From Beverwykella pulmonaria (Eukaryota; Ascomycota; Dothideomycetes; Pleosporales; Melanommataceae): a stretch of 64,000 nt of DNA. The position numbers and the translations under genes are program-made. The DNA lies in assembly GCA_001599595.1 (NCBI GenBank), contig BCHH01000002.1:3328427-3392426 (forward strand). The letters run 5' to 3'. The notes under the pieces are model-generated. The model did no database searches and had not been told where the DNA came from. It saw only the letters and a list, made by a program, of their open reading frames with translations. How positions within the stretch are numbered: position 1 is the stretch's first letter; each line of letters opens with the position of its first letter. Shown here piece after piece: positions 1 through 9,894 of this stretch.

Positions 1-2
1 AG

Positions 3-149
3 GCACAGTCGCGGAAGGCTAAAGGAAAGAAGAAAGCAGCTGATGAGGAAGAAGAAGAGGACGACATTGAGGATGAGAGTGACGAAGAGGTCAAGCCGAA
101 GGGACGCGGCAAGGGTAAAGCTGCTGGCACCAAGAGCCGCAAAAAGTGA
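3..149 (+). CDS. 3' end of a charged nuclear-type protein (partial)
   Basis: An open frame enters from the left edge and ends at TGA 147-149. The visible 48 residues are almost wholly charged: an acidic run (DEEEEEDDIEDESDEE) is followed by a basic, glycine-containing tail (KPKGRGKGKAAGTKSRKK). Such mixed acidic and lysine-rich tails are common at the C-termini of chromatin and nucleolar proteins such as topoisomerase II, but the tail alone does not identify the family. The gene is cut by the window edge, so nothing more can be said of its product. Confidence 0.6.
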   Translation, partial: AQSRKAKGKKKAADEEEEEDDIEDESDEEVKPKGRGKGKAAGTKSRKK

Positions 150-737
150 GCCGGATATCAAAGGAGCGCAAGGCACAAGGTGGATAGTGCTGCATAAATC
201 CGATCTGCATAGTGATATCCTGGGCATTTGTAGAGCATTGTACGAACTCAAGCGGGTGTAATTGGCATTTTTTCCCGCATTGGTTGGGAAACGTAGATGG
301 ATAGCTGTTCGCATTTTGAATTAAGACGCATCTTCTTCGGATGTTGGTATACTTCATTTTTGGGGTCTGAGTACACTGTCCTTTCTTCTTTCCAATTCTT
401 GCCAGCACTTTTTCCGCCCCGCTTGGTCTATCATCACCAGTTCTCATGATGGTGACGAGCGCTCCGCGCTTTGTTCCACCGTTTTCAAGAGTAACTTTCA
501 CCTCCACTAAAACGCTAATATAAGCCGTGAGCGATATTTTTTCTCTCGAGTGCTAGGCCGCACAACTTTGGACTTATTCATGTCGGCTTTTTCTCGCCAC
601 TGTCCCGCCGATACTCTCCTCCGAAACAGCTCTCTATCGCTACTTGCACTGTCTTCGATAAACCGGCTCCTCAAGACCATTGGTATTGAATCCCGTTAGC
701 AACTTGTTGAGGCCGTTATTCATTACAAACATATTAG
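150..737. other. Intergenic: 3' flank and promoter region
   Basis: No open frame with coding character was found. It holds the 3' flank of the leftmost gene and the pyrimidine-rich upstream region of the coiled-coil gene that starts at 738. The antisense frame at 91-507 has no recognisable domain. Confidence 0.4.
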
Positions 738-2276
738 ATGACTACTCCTCAGTGGGCTATTGATTTAGCCAAAGGCGAGCACGATATGGAGCAACTCAAC
801 AGCTTCGTCTTTCCACCTCCGACGAATCCTCTCAGCAGCCTCCGAGTCAACAGCAGTCACAATTGCGGACACAGTTCCAGCGGAATGATGTCGCCCCGGA
901 GACTACTAGTCTCAATGGCTAACAATAACGAATTGGTGTCGATGATTTCTGGACTCTCCTCTTCTCGCAGTGATGGTCGCAAGCATCGCCTTCGCCGCTC
1001 GATCCACAATGCCGACCTCCGGAGACATCTTGAGTCCAGTCTAGACAAGAACAGCACAACCGCATCCCCAGGTAACAACCCCGAGTGCGCTAGACCCTCC
1101 GAGCAAGACACCTCTGTTCAGTTATTCTATGACACGCCTCTCATCGAGACATGGCGCCAAACTGCAACAACCATCGACCGGTGCCTTTTGCACTCTCCTC
1201 TTACCCCGCGTCCATTCACTGAGCGGGAAATCAGTGACAGGATCTACGGGGAGTCAAAGGGCAGTCTTGATACGGCGTACAAGGTCGATAACGACTGCGG
1301 ATCTTGGAAGCATATTATGGATAATACTCCTCGAGTGAACGCGAACACTAATATCCATGAATGGGGCCCTCCATCGTCACCAGACGAGAATGCGGATGGC
1401 CCTGGGCATGCTACGCTGGCAATGGTGGATCTGCCTCCGTTGAGCGCGGATGGAATGCAGTATAGGGGTCCTGATCGTGTGCGCAAGCCCATTTTGGAAC
1501 CTTCGCCAAAGAGCAAGAAGAGAGATCCAGCGAAGGTATATATCTCTCACACTCTTCGCAGGCGGAAATCTACAAGGATCCATTCTAACATCTCACAGAA
1601 GCTAACTACATTGAATCTGCAATCCCCTCCACCCACTAAGCTCTCCACCGAAGACGCCCAAACCTACACAACCGAAGGCCTAACTGTCGTCCTCTCCAAG
1701 CTCTACAAACCTGGCATCCTGCCTCCTGACATCACCGCTGCCCTCCCTTCCCCCCGCAACCTCAGCTTCCTTTCCGGCTCTCTCACTCCACTCGGACATA
1801 GAGCACAATGCCAGTCTAGCCTTGGTGGCGGGCTCGTCGAAGTCCTCGAGCAGAAAGATAGGAACTACATCACGTACTACATCGATACCCTGTTGCAGCG
1901 GAACCAGAATCTAAGCAAGGACGTCAAAAGGTTGGAAGAGGATGTCGAGAATGCGGAGGTGGGAAAAGCGGTGTTGCAGGGGGAGGTCAATCGTTTTTGG
2001 GTGGAGGGGAAGGAACGTAAGGAACGGGTGGAGAAGCTGGAGAAATTAGTGGGGTACCTTGCGGAGTGGATTGTGCCAGCAGAGAGGAGGGCGGAAGTCA
2101 CGGCTGTGGCTGGGGAGATGGAAGTTGATCTTGGGGAGCTCGTGGGACGTCCTGGGGCGGAGGTACATAGGGAGGAAAGGGGAACAGTGAGAAGTATGAG
2201 GAGAGTGGAGGAGGATGTGAAGTACTGGAAGGCGAGGGCGGAGGCGGCCGAGAGGTACCTCGAAGCGATAGGGTAG
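738..2276 (+). CDS. Hypothetical 512-aa protein with C-terminal coiled coil
   Basis: An uninterrupted frame starts at ATG 738 and ends at TAG 2274-2276. I do not recognise the family. The first 260 residues are polar and serine-rich, suggesting disorder. A middle segment (about 265-360) has a basic patch (PSPKSKKRDP...LRRRKSTR) and a better ordered stretch ending SFLSGSLTPLGHR. Residues about 370-460 and 480-510 are rich in heptad-spaced leucine and charged residues (QRNQNLSKDVKRLEEDVENAE), predicting a coiled coil. The layout suits a cytoskeletal, kinetochore or spindle-pole scaffold, but that is inference. Codon use and frame length support a real gene; no intron is needed. Confidence 0.75.
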   Translation: MTTPQWAIDLAKGEHDMEQLNSFVFPPPTNPLSSLRVNSSHNCGHSSSGMMSPRRLLVSMANNNELVSMISGLSSSRSDGRKHRLRRSIHNADLRRHLESSLDKNSTTASPGNNPECARPSEQDTSVQLFYDTPLIETWRQTATTIDRCLLHSPLTPRPFTEREISDRIYGESKGSLDTAYKVDNDCGSWKHIMDNTPRVNANTNIHEWGPPSSPDENADGPGHATLAMVDLPPLSADGMQYRGPDRVRKPILEPSPKSKKRDPAKVYISHTLRRRKSTRIHSNISQKLTTLNLQSPPPTKLSTEDAQTYTTEGLTVVLSKLYKPGILPPDITAALPSPRNLSFLSGSLTPLGHRAQCQSSLGGGLVEVLEQKDRNYITYYIDTLLQRNQNLSKDVKRLEEDVENAEVGKAVLQGEVNRFWVEGKERKERVEKLEKLVGYLAEWIVPAERRAEVTAVAGEMEVDLGELVGRPGAEVHREERGTVRSMRRVEEDVKYWKARAEAAERYLEAIG

Positions 2277-2737
2277 TTGGGACTTGTGGTTGTTATGAGG
2301 TTTCCAGTGTTTTGGGTGTTGAACGTTGGTATTACTTGGATTTCTGGTTGATGGGAGTATCATTGAGAGTTGTACTATGATTATTGGCCAGTTACTACCA
2401 ATGACGGAAGGGGAAAGAACAGCACTCGTAAAACTAAATATCGTTTTCACCGTGCGTAGACGAGATGTACAGTACGAGCAAACTTGGGGAGGTTCGATCA
2501 AGTATTGAAATGTGTAATCGACTCGTAATCCACCTTTTGCATTATAGCGAGCCTTAAGTGCTGCTTCTCTGCCCATGTGACACAACGAACCATTGAATAA
2601 TAGCCGTGATCCTAACCCTTCATTCATCTTGATCGATCTTCCTCTTCCTCGAAGTTCTGCAATGTTCTATTAGGCCGTGTCGTACTTGTCCCAAATCCTA
2701 AAAACTCCATAATTGCATTGTGTCTAGGCGTCCTCCG
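2277..2737. other. Convergent intergenic spacer
   Basis: This is a 461-bp spacer between the 3' ends of the coiled-coil gene (+) and the uL30m gene (-). No coding signal or repeat was seen; it presumably holds both 3' UTRs. Confidence 0.4.
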
Positions 2738-3022
2738 TCATATCTCCTCGTAACCCCTCCTCACCTCGGCACCCCTCTTCTCAACATAGTACCCCGGATC
2801 CGGCCGCCTCGACTCCCGTATCTGTTGCTTGGTCAACGGCCTATCGACCTCCTTGACATCCACCAACTCCTTTATCCGCATGATCTGGCCGGCGACATCG
2901 GGCGTGACGGGATAGTAGACGGTGGTCATGCGTTTGCGAAGGCCGAGGGCTTTGAGTACGCCTTGGACTTTGAGGGGCATGCCGATGCCAGAGCGCATGA
3001 GGGTTATGCGGAAGTAGGACAT
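2738..3022 (-). CDS. Mitochondrial large-subunit ribosomal protein uL30m (MRPL33 type)
   Basis: The 94-aa protein starts MSYFRITLMRSGIGMP and continues with VQGVLKALGLRKRMTTVYYP and VAGQIMRIKELVDVKEV. These match the L30 fold: a first beta strand with RSxIG, the KxxLxALGLRK/RM segment, and the IxxVKELVxV strand. Fungal members of this family (yeast MRPL33 and its filamentous homologues) are short, as here, and act in the central protuberance region of the mitochondrial large ribosomal subunit. No obvious N-terminal presequence is present, which is usual for this small protein. ATG 3022 is chosen because the L30 fold begins right after it; a frame just upstream (3004-3267) is out of phase. Confidence 0.88.
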   Translation of the reverse strand: MSYFRITLMRSGIGMPLKVQGVLKALGLRKRMTTVYYPVTPDVAGQIMRIKELVDVKEVDRPLTKQQIRESRRPDPGYYVEKRGAEVRRGYEEI

Positions 3023-4526
3023 TGTATATGGAAGGGTGCGCTTGTGTGGAGGAGCAGAGGTCGGTAGAGTACCGCTGTCGGGAGAGGTGAAGACGTTGCG
3101 GGAGAGCGTGGTTGCGAAAGGGGCCGTCTGAATGTCAATGGGAGAATAGAGTTAGGACTCCCGGAATTCGCGTATGCTTGGACTCGCGGGTTCGATGCAG
3201 CGTCGTTTGCGCGATCGCGAAGGATAACTTTTGCTGGAGCAACTTTTTCGACGTCTGGAAGATGCAATCGTTTTAGGCTTAGCGTCCGCCGCGGAACCTA
3301 AGCCAATGCACGTGCAGCGCGCCTTCACACGGCCTGCCCACAACGTCACATGACGGCTTAAGCCATTGCCACGATGAAAAGGGTGCCTTCAATCCTGGAG
3401 CCGACCTATCGTTTCGTTTCAGACAGAGGAGCGGTGAGTGCTTGTTGACAGGTGTCAAGGCCGAGAGACGCATGCAGCCGTCCGTCGACCTGCGTCGCTC
3501 CTTTCCACACCTAAGCGATGCCACTTCTTGCACAAGATTTCTCTGTTCGCTCGGCTAGCATCCGACTAGTATGATTCACTGTTGGCGAATCAACACCCCA
3601 AAGTGAGGAACATAGCGCGCTTCCGTTTGCTTGTAAGGTTGCACGACGCCACCCTTATGGAAAGTCGAAACTCAACAGAAATGGAGCCATGACACGAGTG
3701 CTCGCAGTGCTCGGTCTTGTGCAACAACTACATATTGACCACGTTATGACAGCGAGCATGGTTAAGTAAGCAATCCAAATAGCCAGTCTCCGAAGCTCCT
3801 GGCATCTTGCCATTCCCTGAACGCCACCGGCGAGCTTCTGTTGATCCCCAAGCCTGGCTGCACGTCAAACGGGTATTTGTGGGTCTTCATAGCCTCCTTC
3901 CGATCCCGACTGCATGTACGGCGGGAGCATGCTGTACGCTAGATCAAAATTGTGGCATATCGTTGGTTGATTGGTCTGAACGGCTTCAATTGACTCAGGG
4001 AATTACGTCCTTCTCGGGTCGTCGATGCTCTTAACATCTCTTTGTTCTTGGCCCCTCTGAGCATTGTGTTCGGAAGCGTGCGTTTGCCAACATGGGTTTC
4101 GTCGAAAGATAGGTCCCTGACCTTTCAGAGAAGCCTGAAGATATATTGCCGTCTCAGCAAAGGAAGAAGACAGGATGGATCAACCCTCGACAGCTCTGTT
4201 TGGATGGCTCATTTCACCGCTTCTTTTATACTGCTGTATAAGTTGAGTCAAGAGCTGGCTCAAAGCTAATTCTCACCCCTTCTCCAATTTATCTCAATCC
4301 TTCTCTCAGTCCTTCTCCGCATCATTGGTCTCGACATATCTTCCAGCTTCATCATATTTATCAAATAGCCCTTCTGGCCCACACTTTCCTGTTGTGGTCA
4401 CTACTATTTTCAATTTGATACGCATCTTGCTCACAGAGCTCCCTTCTGGGACCATATATCACCCGTCACTGAGATCTTAGTGTTCCTTCTATTCTCATCG
4501 AATCCGGTCACCATTCACCGCAGCCG
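3023..4526. other. 1.5-kb divergent intergenic region
   Basis: This lies between the divergent uL30m (-) and DUF7587-like (+) genes. It contains short frames (3279-3533 -, 3807-4034 +, 4042-4269 +) that show no domain, no consistent codon bias and no splice partners. I see only promoter-type pyrimidine-rich sequence, notably about 4265-4500. Confidence 0.4.
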
Positions 4527-4579
4527 GTAAGCTTCATATACACCTTTTGTGTCTTTGACCAATGTCCTAACGGCCCTAG
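4527..4579 (+). other. 5' UTR intron of the gene at 4582
   Basis: Donor GTAAGC at 4527, branch-like CCTAAC at about 4566-4571 and acceptor CTAG ending at 4579 define a 53-nt intron. It lies 2 nt before the start codon ATG 4582, so splicing would set the 5' leader. An apparent longer frame beginning at 4549 starts at GTG inside the intron and is not used. Confidence 0.65.
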
Positions 4580-4581
4580 CA

Positions 4582-5118
4582 ATGCTGTCCCCGCGCTCTG
4601 TATCTCTCAGCAGCACCACCTCGGATTACAGCACCACACCAACTCAAATCCCCGCCTATGTCTACCGTGTCGACCGTCCTGGCGCGCAGACCCGCTACGG
4701 CTATGGCACTGGCTTCTCCGCCAAGAACCACACCACCATCCTAAATTCGCCCTTTCTCGTCAGACGCTTCGGAAATGCCCATCTCAACGAGCAGACGAAC
4801 ATCTCGTCTCCGCTTATTAGCGTCTACGACAACCTGGCGCACGCCGAACAGGTCGCCCAGTACTTCGCCAAGAAGCATGGCGAGCACACCAAGGTGGTGA
4901 CCATCGACACCAGTCGTTGGGCTCGCGGTCCTGTGTTCCGCGCCGTGGATATTCTCAATGGAAGAGAGTTGACGGCCGAGGAGAGGTTCTTGCATCAGGG
5001 CGAATACATGGTTATGTACAATATCCCTCGTGAGGCTATCGTTACTGAGACGCCGGTTGGATATGTGACTGATGCGAAGCGGAGGTCGGTTGGGGTCATT
5101 GGTGGTGGGAGGTGTTAG
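4582..5118 (+). CDS. DUF7587-like protein, 178 aa
   Basis: The frame from ATG 4582 to TAG 5116-5118 encodes 178 residues with no intron. After a serine/threonine-rich leader the sequence reads PAYVYRVDRPGAQTRYGYGTGF, then AHAEQVAQYFAKKHGEHTKVVTIDTSRW and EERFLHQGEYMVMYNIPREAIV. The pattern of an opening YRVDxPxxxTRY strand, a mid helix with a following TxxxxIDTSRW strand, and an E(Y/F)xxxxxIPxEAI segment resembles fungal DUF7587 proteins, whose fold recalls ADP-ribosyltransferase-like or RES-type proteins of unknown role. The family call is from memory of motifs and is moderate. A 5' UTR intron precedes the start. A Tc1/mariner element sits 465 bp downstream. Confidence 0.7.
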   Translation: MLSPRSVSLSSTTSDYSTTPTQIPAYVYRVDRPGAQTRYGYGTGFSAKNHTTILNSPFLVRRFGNAHLNEQTNISSPLISVYDNLAHAEQVAQYFAKKHGEHTKVVTIDTSRWARGPVFRAVDILNGRELTAEERFLHQGEYMVMYNIPREAIVTETPVGYVTDAKRRSVGVIGGGRC

Positions 5119-5583
5119 AACCCGAGAGGAACAGGCAGAGGTAATGTTTATGGGCCTGCATGCGCGCAATGCGAATTTGATTGTTGTCTTGGCGGGGGAG
5201 CGAATGAAAAGGGAAAACTGGAAGGACAAGTGGATATCTTTTTGGAGAATTGGGGCTTGGTATTGCTACTGCATTCTTCTTCTCTCAATTTCTTTTGACA
5301 AGTGGGCATTGAGACCCGATTTTAGCTCTTTGGGTGTCTTTGGGTTTGGTTTTTTGGTACTGTTGACTCGAAGCTCTACTCCGAGCATTATCGTCAGCGT
5401 GGGGTACATATTTTCTATTGCGTAACGATTTAGGCCAATCCCTTCTCCAACTGAATATGATGGGCAGCATATTGTTTCGACTTTTAATGGCCTATAGTTT
5501 TAACGTATGCCACTCTTCTTGCCAAATGAATCATATGTTCATTATATTGACGGCATCTACCGAGTTGCCTTCCACTGACTGTA

Positions 5584-5614
5584 CAAGGTCTCCCCATGAG
5601 CGGGTTTGTAGCGT
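5584..5614 (+). repeat. Left terminal inverted repeat of the Tc1/mariner element
   Basis: This 31-bp arm pairs with 6877-6907 with two mismatches (positions 5589 and 5591, both T against C in the partner) and is flanked by TA at 5582. Confidence 0.92.
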
Positions 5615-5744
5615 CGCTTATAAATAACACGTGCATGGATTCTTCGTGCAGTTTCTGGAAAAAATACTTAGGTTTATATAAGGTTCCAATACACCGCCAA
5701 GGTATTTTTTCCATTCCCGTCATCCACCCACCACACCCACTATT

Positions 5745-6779
5745 ATGCCAAAAACACCAAATCGTCGAGTATCCTACAAGGAGCGCGTGCAAATTCATAC
5801 ACTCGCTGAAATTGGATGGACTCAGACAGCAATTTCTCAGAAGCTAGGGATCTCACAACAAACCATTTCCAATTGTCTTCACACTCCCAGTACTCCTACA
5901 AAGCCGCAGGGTAGAAAGCCGTTAATAGATACACCCACTCGCAAGCTTCTGGTTCGCCATGCCACTGAAAACGCCGAACAACGACGGAAAACTCGAGAGG
6001 AGATCGCCTACGAGCTCGGTATCAACGTCTGTCAGCGTACGCTCATTAAGGCCTTTGAGAAGGAACTCTACCACCGGCGGAGGGCAACAGAGAAGCCTCT
6101 GCTCACACTACAGCATATGGAGGATCGAGTACTCTGGGCGCGAGAGCACCTCAATTGGACTGACGAGCAGTGGGCAGGTGTTGGCTGGAGTGATGAGATG
6201 TCAGTACGTGTGAGCCATGGCCAAGTCTACGTTACTCGGAGAGCTGAGGAGAAATTCCTGCCAGCCTGCTGCGTCCCAAAGTTTAAGAAATACTCATCTT
6301 GTATGGTTTGGTCTATCATCTCTTTTAATATAAAGGGACCTCTAGTCTTCTTTGAGAAAGAGTGGTGCACAAACAAGAAGAAGACGGTTAACTCGGCAGT
6401 CTACATTCAACATATACTACCCCTTGTTATCGCCTTCCAAGAGAAATATAAGGAACTTACAGGCAGAGAGCTTGTTTATATGGAAGATAACGCATCTATC
6501 CATACCTCAAAAGCGACAAAGGCTGCAGAGAGAGCTATGGGAATCAAGAAGATGTGGTGGCCAGCCAACTCACCAGACCTCAATCCTATTGAGAACGTTT
6601 GGCGGCTGCTAAAGTACAGAGTAGAGAAGCGCTTTCCACATACTAGGGAGGATGTGAAGCAGTATCTACAGGAGGAGTGGGAGAAAATCCAGATAACTGA
6701 GTACCAGAAGTATACTACGTCTATGAGAGAGCGCTGCCAGGCAGTTATCCAGGCAGGTGGCGGGCACACAAAGTGGTAG
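5745..6779 (+). CDS. Tc1/mariner-family transposase (DD34E), 344 aa
   Basis: It catalyses cut-and-paste transposition at TA sites. Residues about 8-48 form a first helix-turn-helix (YKERVQIHTLAEIGWTQTAI), followed by a GRKP AT-hook-like motif near 57 and a second HTH near 80-110. The catalytic triad is visible: D150 in WSDEMS, D248 in YMEDNASIH and E283 in NSPDLNPIENVW, with 34 residues between the last two, i.e. DD34E, the Tc1 type. Length is normal for the family (about 340 aa). Start ATG 5745 lies 130 bp inside the left TIR. All catalytic residues are kept and no stop or frameshift is seen, so activity is plausible. Confidence 0.95.
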   Translation: MPKTPNRRVSYKERVQIHTLAEIGWTQTAISQKLGISQQTISNCLHTPSTPTKPQGRKPLIDTPTRKLLVRHATENAEQRRKTREEIAYELGINVCQRTLIKAFEKELYHRRRATEKPLLTLQHMEDRVLWAREHLNWTDEQWAGVGWSDEMSVRVSHGQVYVTRRAEEKFLPACCVPKFKKYSSCMVWSIISFNIKGPLVFFEKEWCTNKKKTVNSAVYIQHILPLVIAFQEKYKELTGRELVYMEDNASIHTSKATKAAERAMGIKKMWWPANSPDLNPIENVWRLLKYRVEKRFPHTREDVKQYLQEEWEKIQITEYQKYTTSMRERCQAVIQAGGGHTKW

Positions 6780-6876
6780 CACCGGTATGAGATGACTACT
6801 TGATGACATTTTGTATGTAATTTATATATAAAATAACATTCTGTCGCCACTTGCGCGCTCGGGCCACCACCATTCA

Positions 6877-6907
6877 ACGCTACAAACCCGCTCATGGGGG
6901 GGCCTTG
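6877..6907 (-). repeat. Right terminal inverted repeat of the Tc1/mariner element
   Basis: Reverse complement of this arm reads the same as 5584-5614 except for two C/T differences inside a C-run; TA follows at 6908-6909. Confidence 0.92.
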
Positions 6908-7142
6908 TATTGTGGCTGGCGTGCGGCTGGCGTGTGGCTGTGTTCGAGGCTGGAGATTGGATGAGCCCCTAGTGGCCTCCTCGTCATCGCTTGTCAGCTT
7001 TCCATAAAATCACAGTTCTAATTTTTTAATTCAAAACACAGCTTCTCATTTCCAACATCTACAAAGAAACTTACCACTCAGAATTATAGCAAAGAACAAA
7101 ACGGATCGATTTGACTCCCCGAAATTCCGCTGTGCTCTCAAA

Positions 7143-8837
7143 ATGCCAACAACATTAACTGCGCTCCCAAACGAGCTCCTCAGCGGCTGCATATCCTACA
7201 CGGATCACACCTCTATTCCCAGCCTCCGCCTCGTCTCTCGTCACTTGAACGAAATTGCTTCCCCGTATCTCATCCGCTTAACGAATGTCTCTTTCACGCC
7301 GCAATCGCTCCTCGACCTCGAAGAACTCGCCAATCACCCTGTATTCTCGAAACGTGTGGAAAGGGTTGATATTGATGTTAGCTACTTCGATAAGGTGTTA
7401 GCGAGCTCGAAGGAGATGTTTGTGAAAAATGCCGCGACGCAGTTGTTTCAGAGTTTGGAGTGGATGGAGAGGGCTTCTTATAGGCCCCAGAATGAGAGTG
7501 ATGAGGATGAGGAGAATGAGAGCGAGAAGAATGAGGACGAGGAGAATGAGGGAGAGGAAGTGGGGAGTGATGCGCCTCATATTTCGAAGATGGTGCTGGA
7601 CGAGCCAAAGAATGTCCAAGACGGGTCAAGCAAAGCATCAGAGTCGAACACCAAGGAAAGGCTGGAGAACGCAGTAGAACCAATAAGCACTTCAGAGGGA
7701 CCCGTCGATGGATCGTATGAGCTGAAGGGTGAACCAGAAAAGCAGAAGAAGCAAAAGAAGAAGAAGAAGACAAACTATGACATTGTTTGCGAATCCTACG
7801 GTATCCCCGACGAGTGGTCGGCAGTAAACTCCCCAGACTTCGAGTTAGAAAAGGCAACCGAGAAGCAGAGGCTTATTCTTAACACATATGAAGAGTATGT
7901 CAACCTTTTTGAGGACCAAAAAAGCATCATGAAGAATGGGGAGGGTATCAAGAGACTTGTCAGAGCATTGGAGAAGCTTCCTGCCCTTCGAAAGATTGTT
8001 GTCGAGGACCTCAGGAAGACCAATCAGAGCGAGAAGCGAGGATGGAGCTATGCAGGGATGTTGAGCAACGACGGACTTCGGGAGACATGTCTAGAAACGT
8101 CGAAATGGAAAGGCACGTTTGAAACGGCCATGGTCACCTCACCTCCATGCTATTACATCTCTGGTCTGTTCACCGCGCTTGCGGAGACGGCTATACGGCC
8201 GGCACGATTCAGGATCAGGATCAGCGCACCTGCCAACATGCGCTGCATGCAATTCTCCGCGCAGGAACTTGATGCGGTGACAAAAACACTAGCACAAACC
8301 CAGAAACTCGACTTTTGTGTCGGGGAATGGGCGAGGAAGGGAAGTTTCGCCGAGAACAACGACCGATCACGAGAAGAATTAGCCGGACTCGGTGCATTCA
8401 CGAGGGCGTACTTCAGCTCCCCCCACATCAAGGAGCTCAACTTCAGCTTGGGAAACTACCCCTGCTTCCATGAATTTCCCAAGGTTTCTCTGGACGACTT
8501 TCTCACCTTGCCCTTATCCAAACCTCAGCTTAGTGAGATCAGCTTCACGAATATACCCTTCAAGATAACCGAGATGCGGGTATTCGTGGATAGTGTGAAG
8601 GATATGCTGCAAAAATTCGAAGCGTTTTGCCCGTACCTATTGGACAGCACCTGGAAAGAGGGAATCGAGGTATTACGAAAATTGAAGAACCTAAAAGAGG
8701 TCAAAATGAAGTACCATAAGGGAGGGGAGTTTGGAGACCGGTATGTTTGCGAAATGCCGCAGGAAGAGATGGAGAGGTATATTTTGGGAGGGGTGGCGGA
8801 CAATCCAATGAATGAATGGGTCGAGGAGGGAAATTGA
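7143..8837 (+). CDS. F-box domain protein, 564 aa
   Basis: A single frame runs from ATG 7143 to TGA 8835-8837. The N-terminus (TLTALPNELLSGCISY followed by SIPSLRLVSRHLNEIASPYL) is a clear F-box, residues about 3-45: LPxEL..I..YL, then LRLVSRxxxxI. F-box proteins recruit substrates to SCF ubiquitin ligases through Skp1. Residues about 115-145 form a long Asp/Glu/Asn stretch (ESDEDEENESEKNEDEENEGEE), and a poly-lysine run follows near 200. The C-terminal 350 residues are of the divergent fungal type without recognisable LRR or WD40 repeats; substrate is unknown. Large lineage-specific F-box families of this architecture are common in filamentous ascomycetes. Confidence 0.88.
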   Translation: MPTTLTALPNELLSGCISYTDHTSIPSLRLVSRHLNEIASPYLIRLTNVSFTPQSLLDLEELANHPVFSKRVERVDIDVSYFDKVLASSKEMFVKNAATQLFQSLEWMERASYRPQNESDEDEENESEKNEDEENEGEEVGSDAPHISKMVLDEPKNVQDGSSKASESNTKERLENAVEPISTSEGPVDGSYELKGEPEKQKKQKKKKKTNYDIVCESYGIPDEWSAVNSPDFELEKATEKQRLILNTYEEYVNLFEDQKSIMKNGEGIKRLVRALEKLPALRKIVVEDLRKTNQSEKRGWSYAGMLSNDGLRETCLETSKWKGTFETAMVTSPPCYYISGLFTALAETAIRPARFRIRISAPANMRCMQFSAQELDAVTKTLAQTQKLDFCVGEWARKGSFAENNDRSREELAGLGAFTRAYFSSPHIKELNFSLGNYPCFHEFPKVSLDDFLTLPLSKPQLSEISFTNIPFKITEMRVFVDSVKDMLQKFEAFCPYLLDSTWKEGIEVLRKLKNLKEVKMKYHKGGEFGDRYVCEMPQEEMERYILGGVADNPMNEWVEEGN

Positions 8838-9890
8838 CAGGTTCACATTTCCCTTCGCGGGCCGGAGATATGGTGAGCAGTGAGGGTAGGTAGAGCGTTA
8901 TGTAGCCAGAATGTGGACAAAATAGACCCTTGATAGAATTCATTTTGGAGATCAGGGACTGTTTGTCTTCTCTCAGGATCCACTCTACACAGCTGCCATT
9001 TCATTCGGCAGACTTCTAAATTGCATTACACATATTAAGGTATCCCGGCTATGAAATGCGAATTTCCAAGTCCATTTACGTACTTTTGCTTGATATCACT
9101 GAAGTAACTCTATGTCCAGGGACTTTTAATTCCTTTTTGGAGGGTTTCTGTCGCCGCCTTTGGAGTCATTTGCACCCAAAGTGCCAAGTCCAACCCTGCA
9201 ACCTGTCAGCTTTCCTTGCCTAGCTCCCGCATCACCTCATCCTGTCACATTTCATGCTTCCTAAATTTCATAACTGAACGAAGCCCGAAATGGACCCACA
9301 TCCATCCTGTCGGTATATTATCGACGTTTCCTCCGCCATACCTGACTCGCTAGAATATCACCTTTTCTGCACTCAGAAGCCTGACGCGCACGTCCGCTTC
9401 GCCTCCATCAACCACCGCCAACTGCCAACATAAACTCAACTCTCTCATACAAAACTGTTAAAATGTTCATTGTCATGGCAGTGAGTTTCGAGCTATTCAG
9501 CTCATCGTTGCTACTGCCACAGAGCGCGGTCGCCTCCATGTCTCTACTGTTAACAGCGTTCTAGGAGCCTCTCATCCCAGTGGGCTAGTTGAACCCCAAG
9601 CTTTTGAAGGCATCCGCGTCCAAAGCCATGTCGCCCTCTTCCCACTGCGTCCTGCCTTGTGCCAGCAGATTTACATCAGGAATTCAGTTAAATTTTCTGA
9701 ACTATGTACTAACCATGGTTGACCGCAGGTTATCGGTCGATCCATACAAATTATAAAAGTCTAATATTTACTATAATGCTTTTTTCCGTCACAAACATAA
9801 CTTAGATTATTTGGCCTTCGACGCTGGTCTTGGGGTCCATTGTCCTAGAAGGCAATACTAGAGAAGAGTACGACCTCGGAAAAGATGCGT
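8838..9890. other. Gene-poor spacer with a possible gene remnant
   Basis: No intact gene was found. Around 9462-9640 an ATG (MFIVMA) and a later frame (SAVASMSLLLTAF, then ASHPSGLV) recall the start of an NmrA/NAD(P)-binding protein, but the Rossmann GxxGxxG segment is not present in frame and stops interrupt it. The rest is AT-rich and unremarkable. Confidence 0.3.
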
Positions 9891-9894
9891 ACCA

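Larger units (their letters stand above)
5584..6907 (+). mobile_element. Complete Tc1/mariner transposon with 31-bp TIRs and TA duplication
   Basis: Inverted ends at 5584-5614 and 6877-6907 match at 29 of 31 positions (outer end CAAGG, inner end GGGTTTGTAGCGT). The dinucleotide TA abuts both ends (5582-5583 and 6908-6909), the hallmark target duplication of Tc1/mariner insertion. The 1324-bp element holds one intact transposase frame and no other gene. Near-identical TIRs, an unbroken frame and a perfect TSD suggest recent insertion and possible autonomy. There is no sign of RIP-like stop codons in it. Confidence 0.93.

Noticed and set aside
2046..2627. 193-residue antisense frame over the end of the coiled-coil gene
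   Set aside because: No domain, overlaps a better supported gene, composition matches a reverse shadow.
3004..3267. Possible N-terminal presequence exon for uL30m
   Set aside because: It is out of phase with the L30 frame and has no donor-acceptor pair to join them.
4549..4581. Upstream extension of the DUF7587-like gene
   Set aside because: It begins at GTG within a canonical intron; eukaryotic initiation at ATG 4582 fits better.
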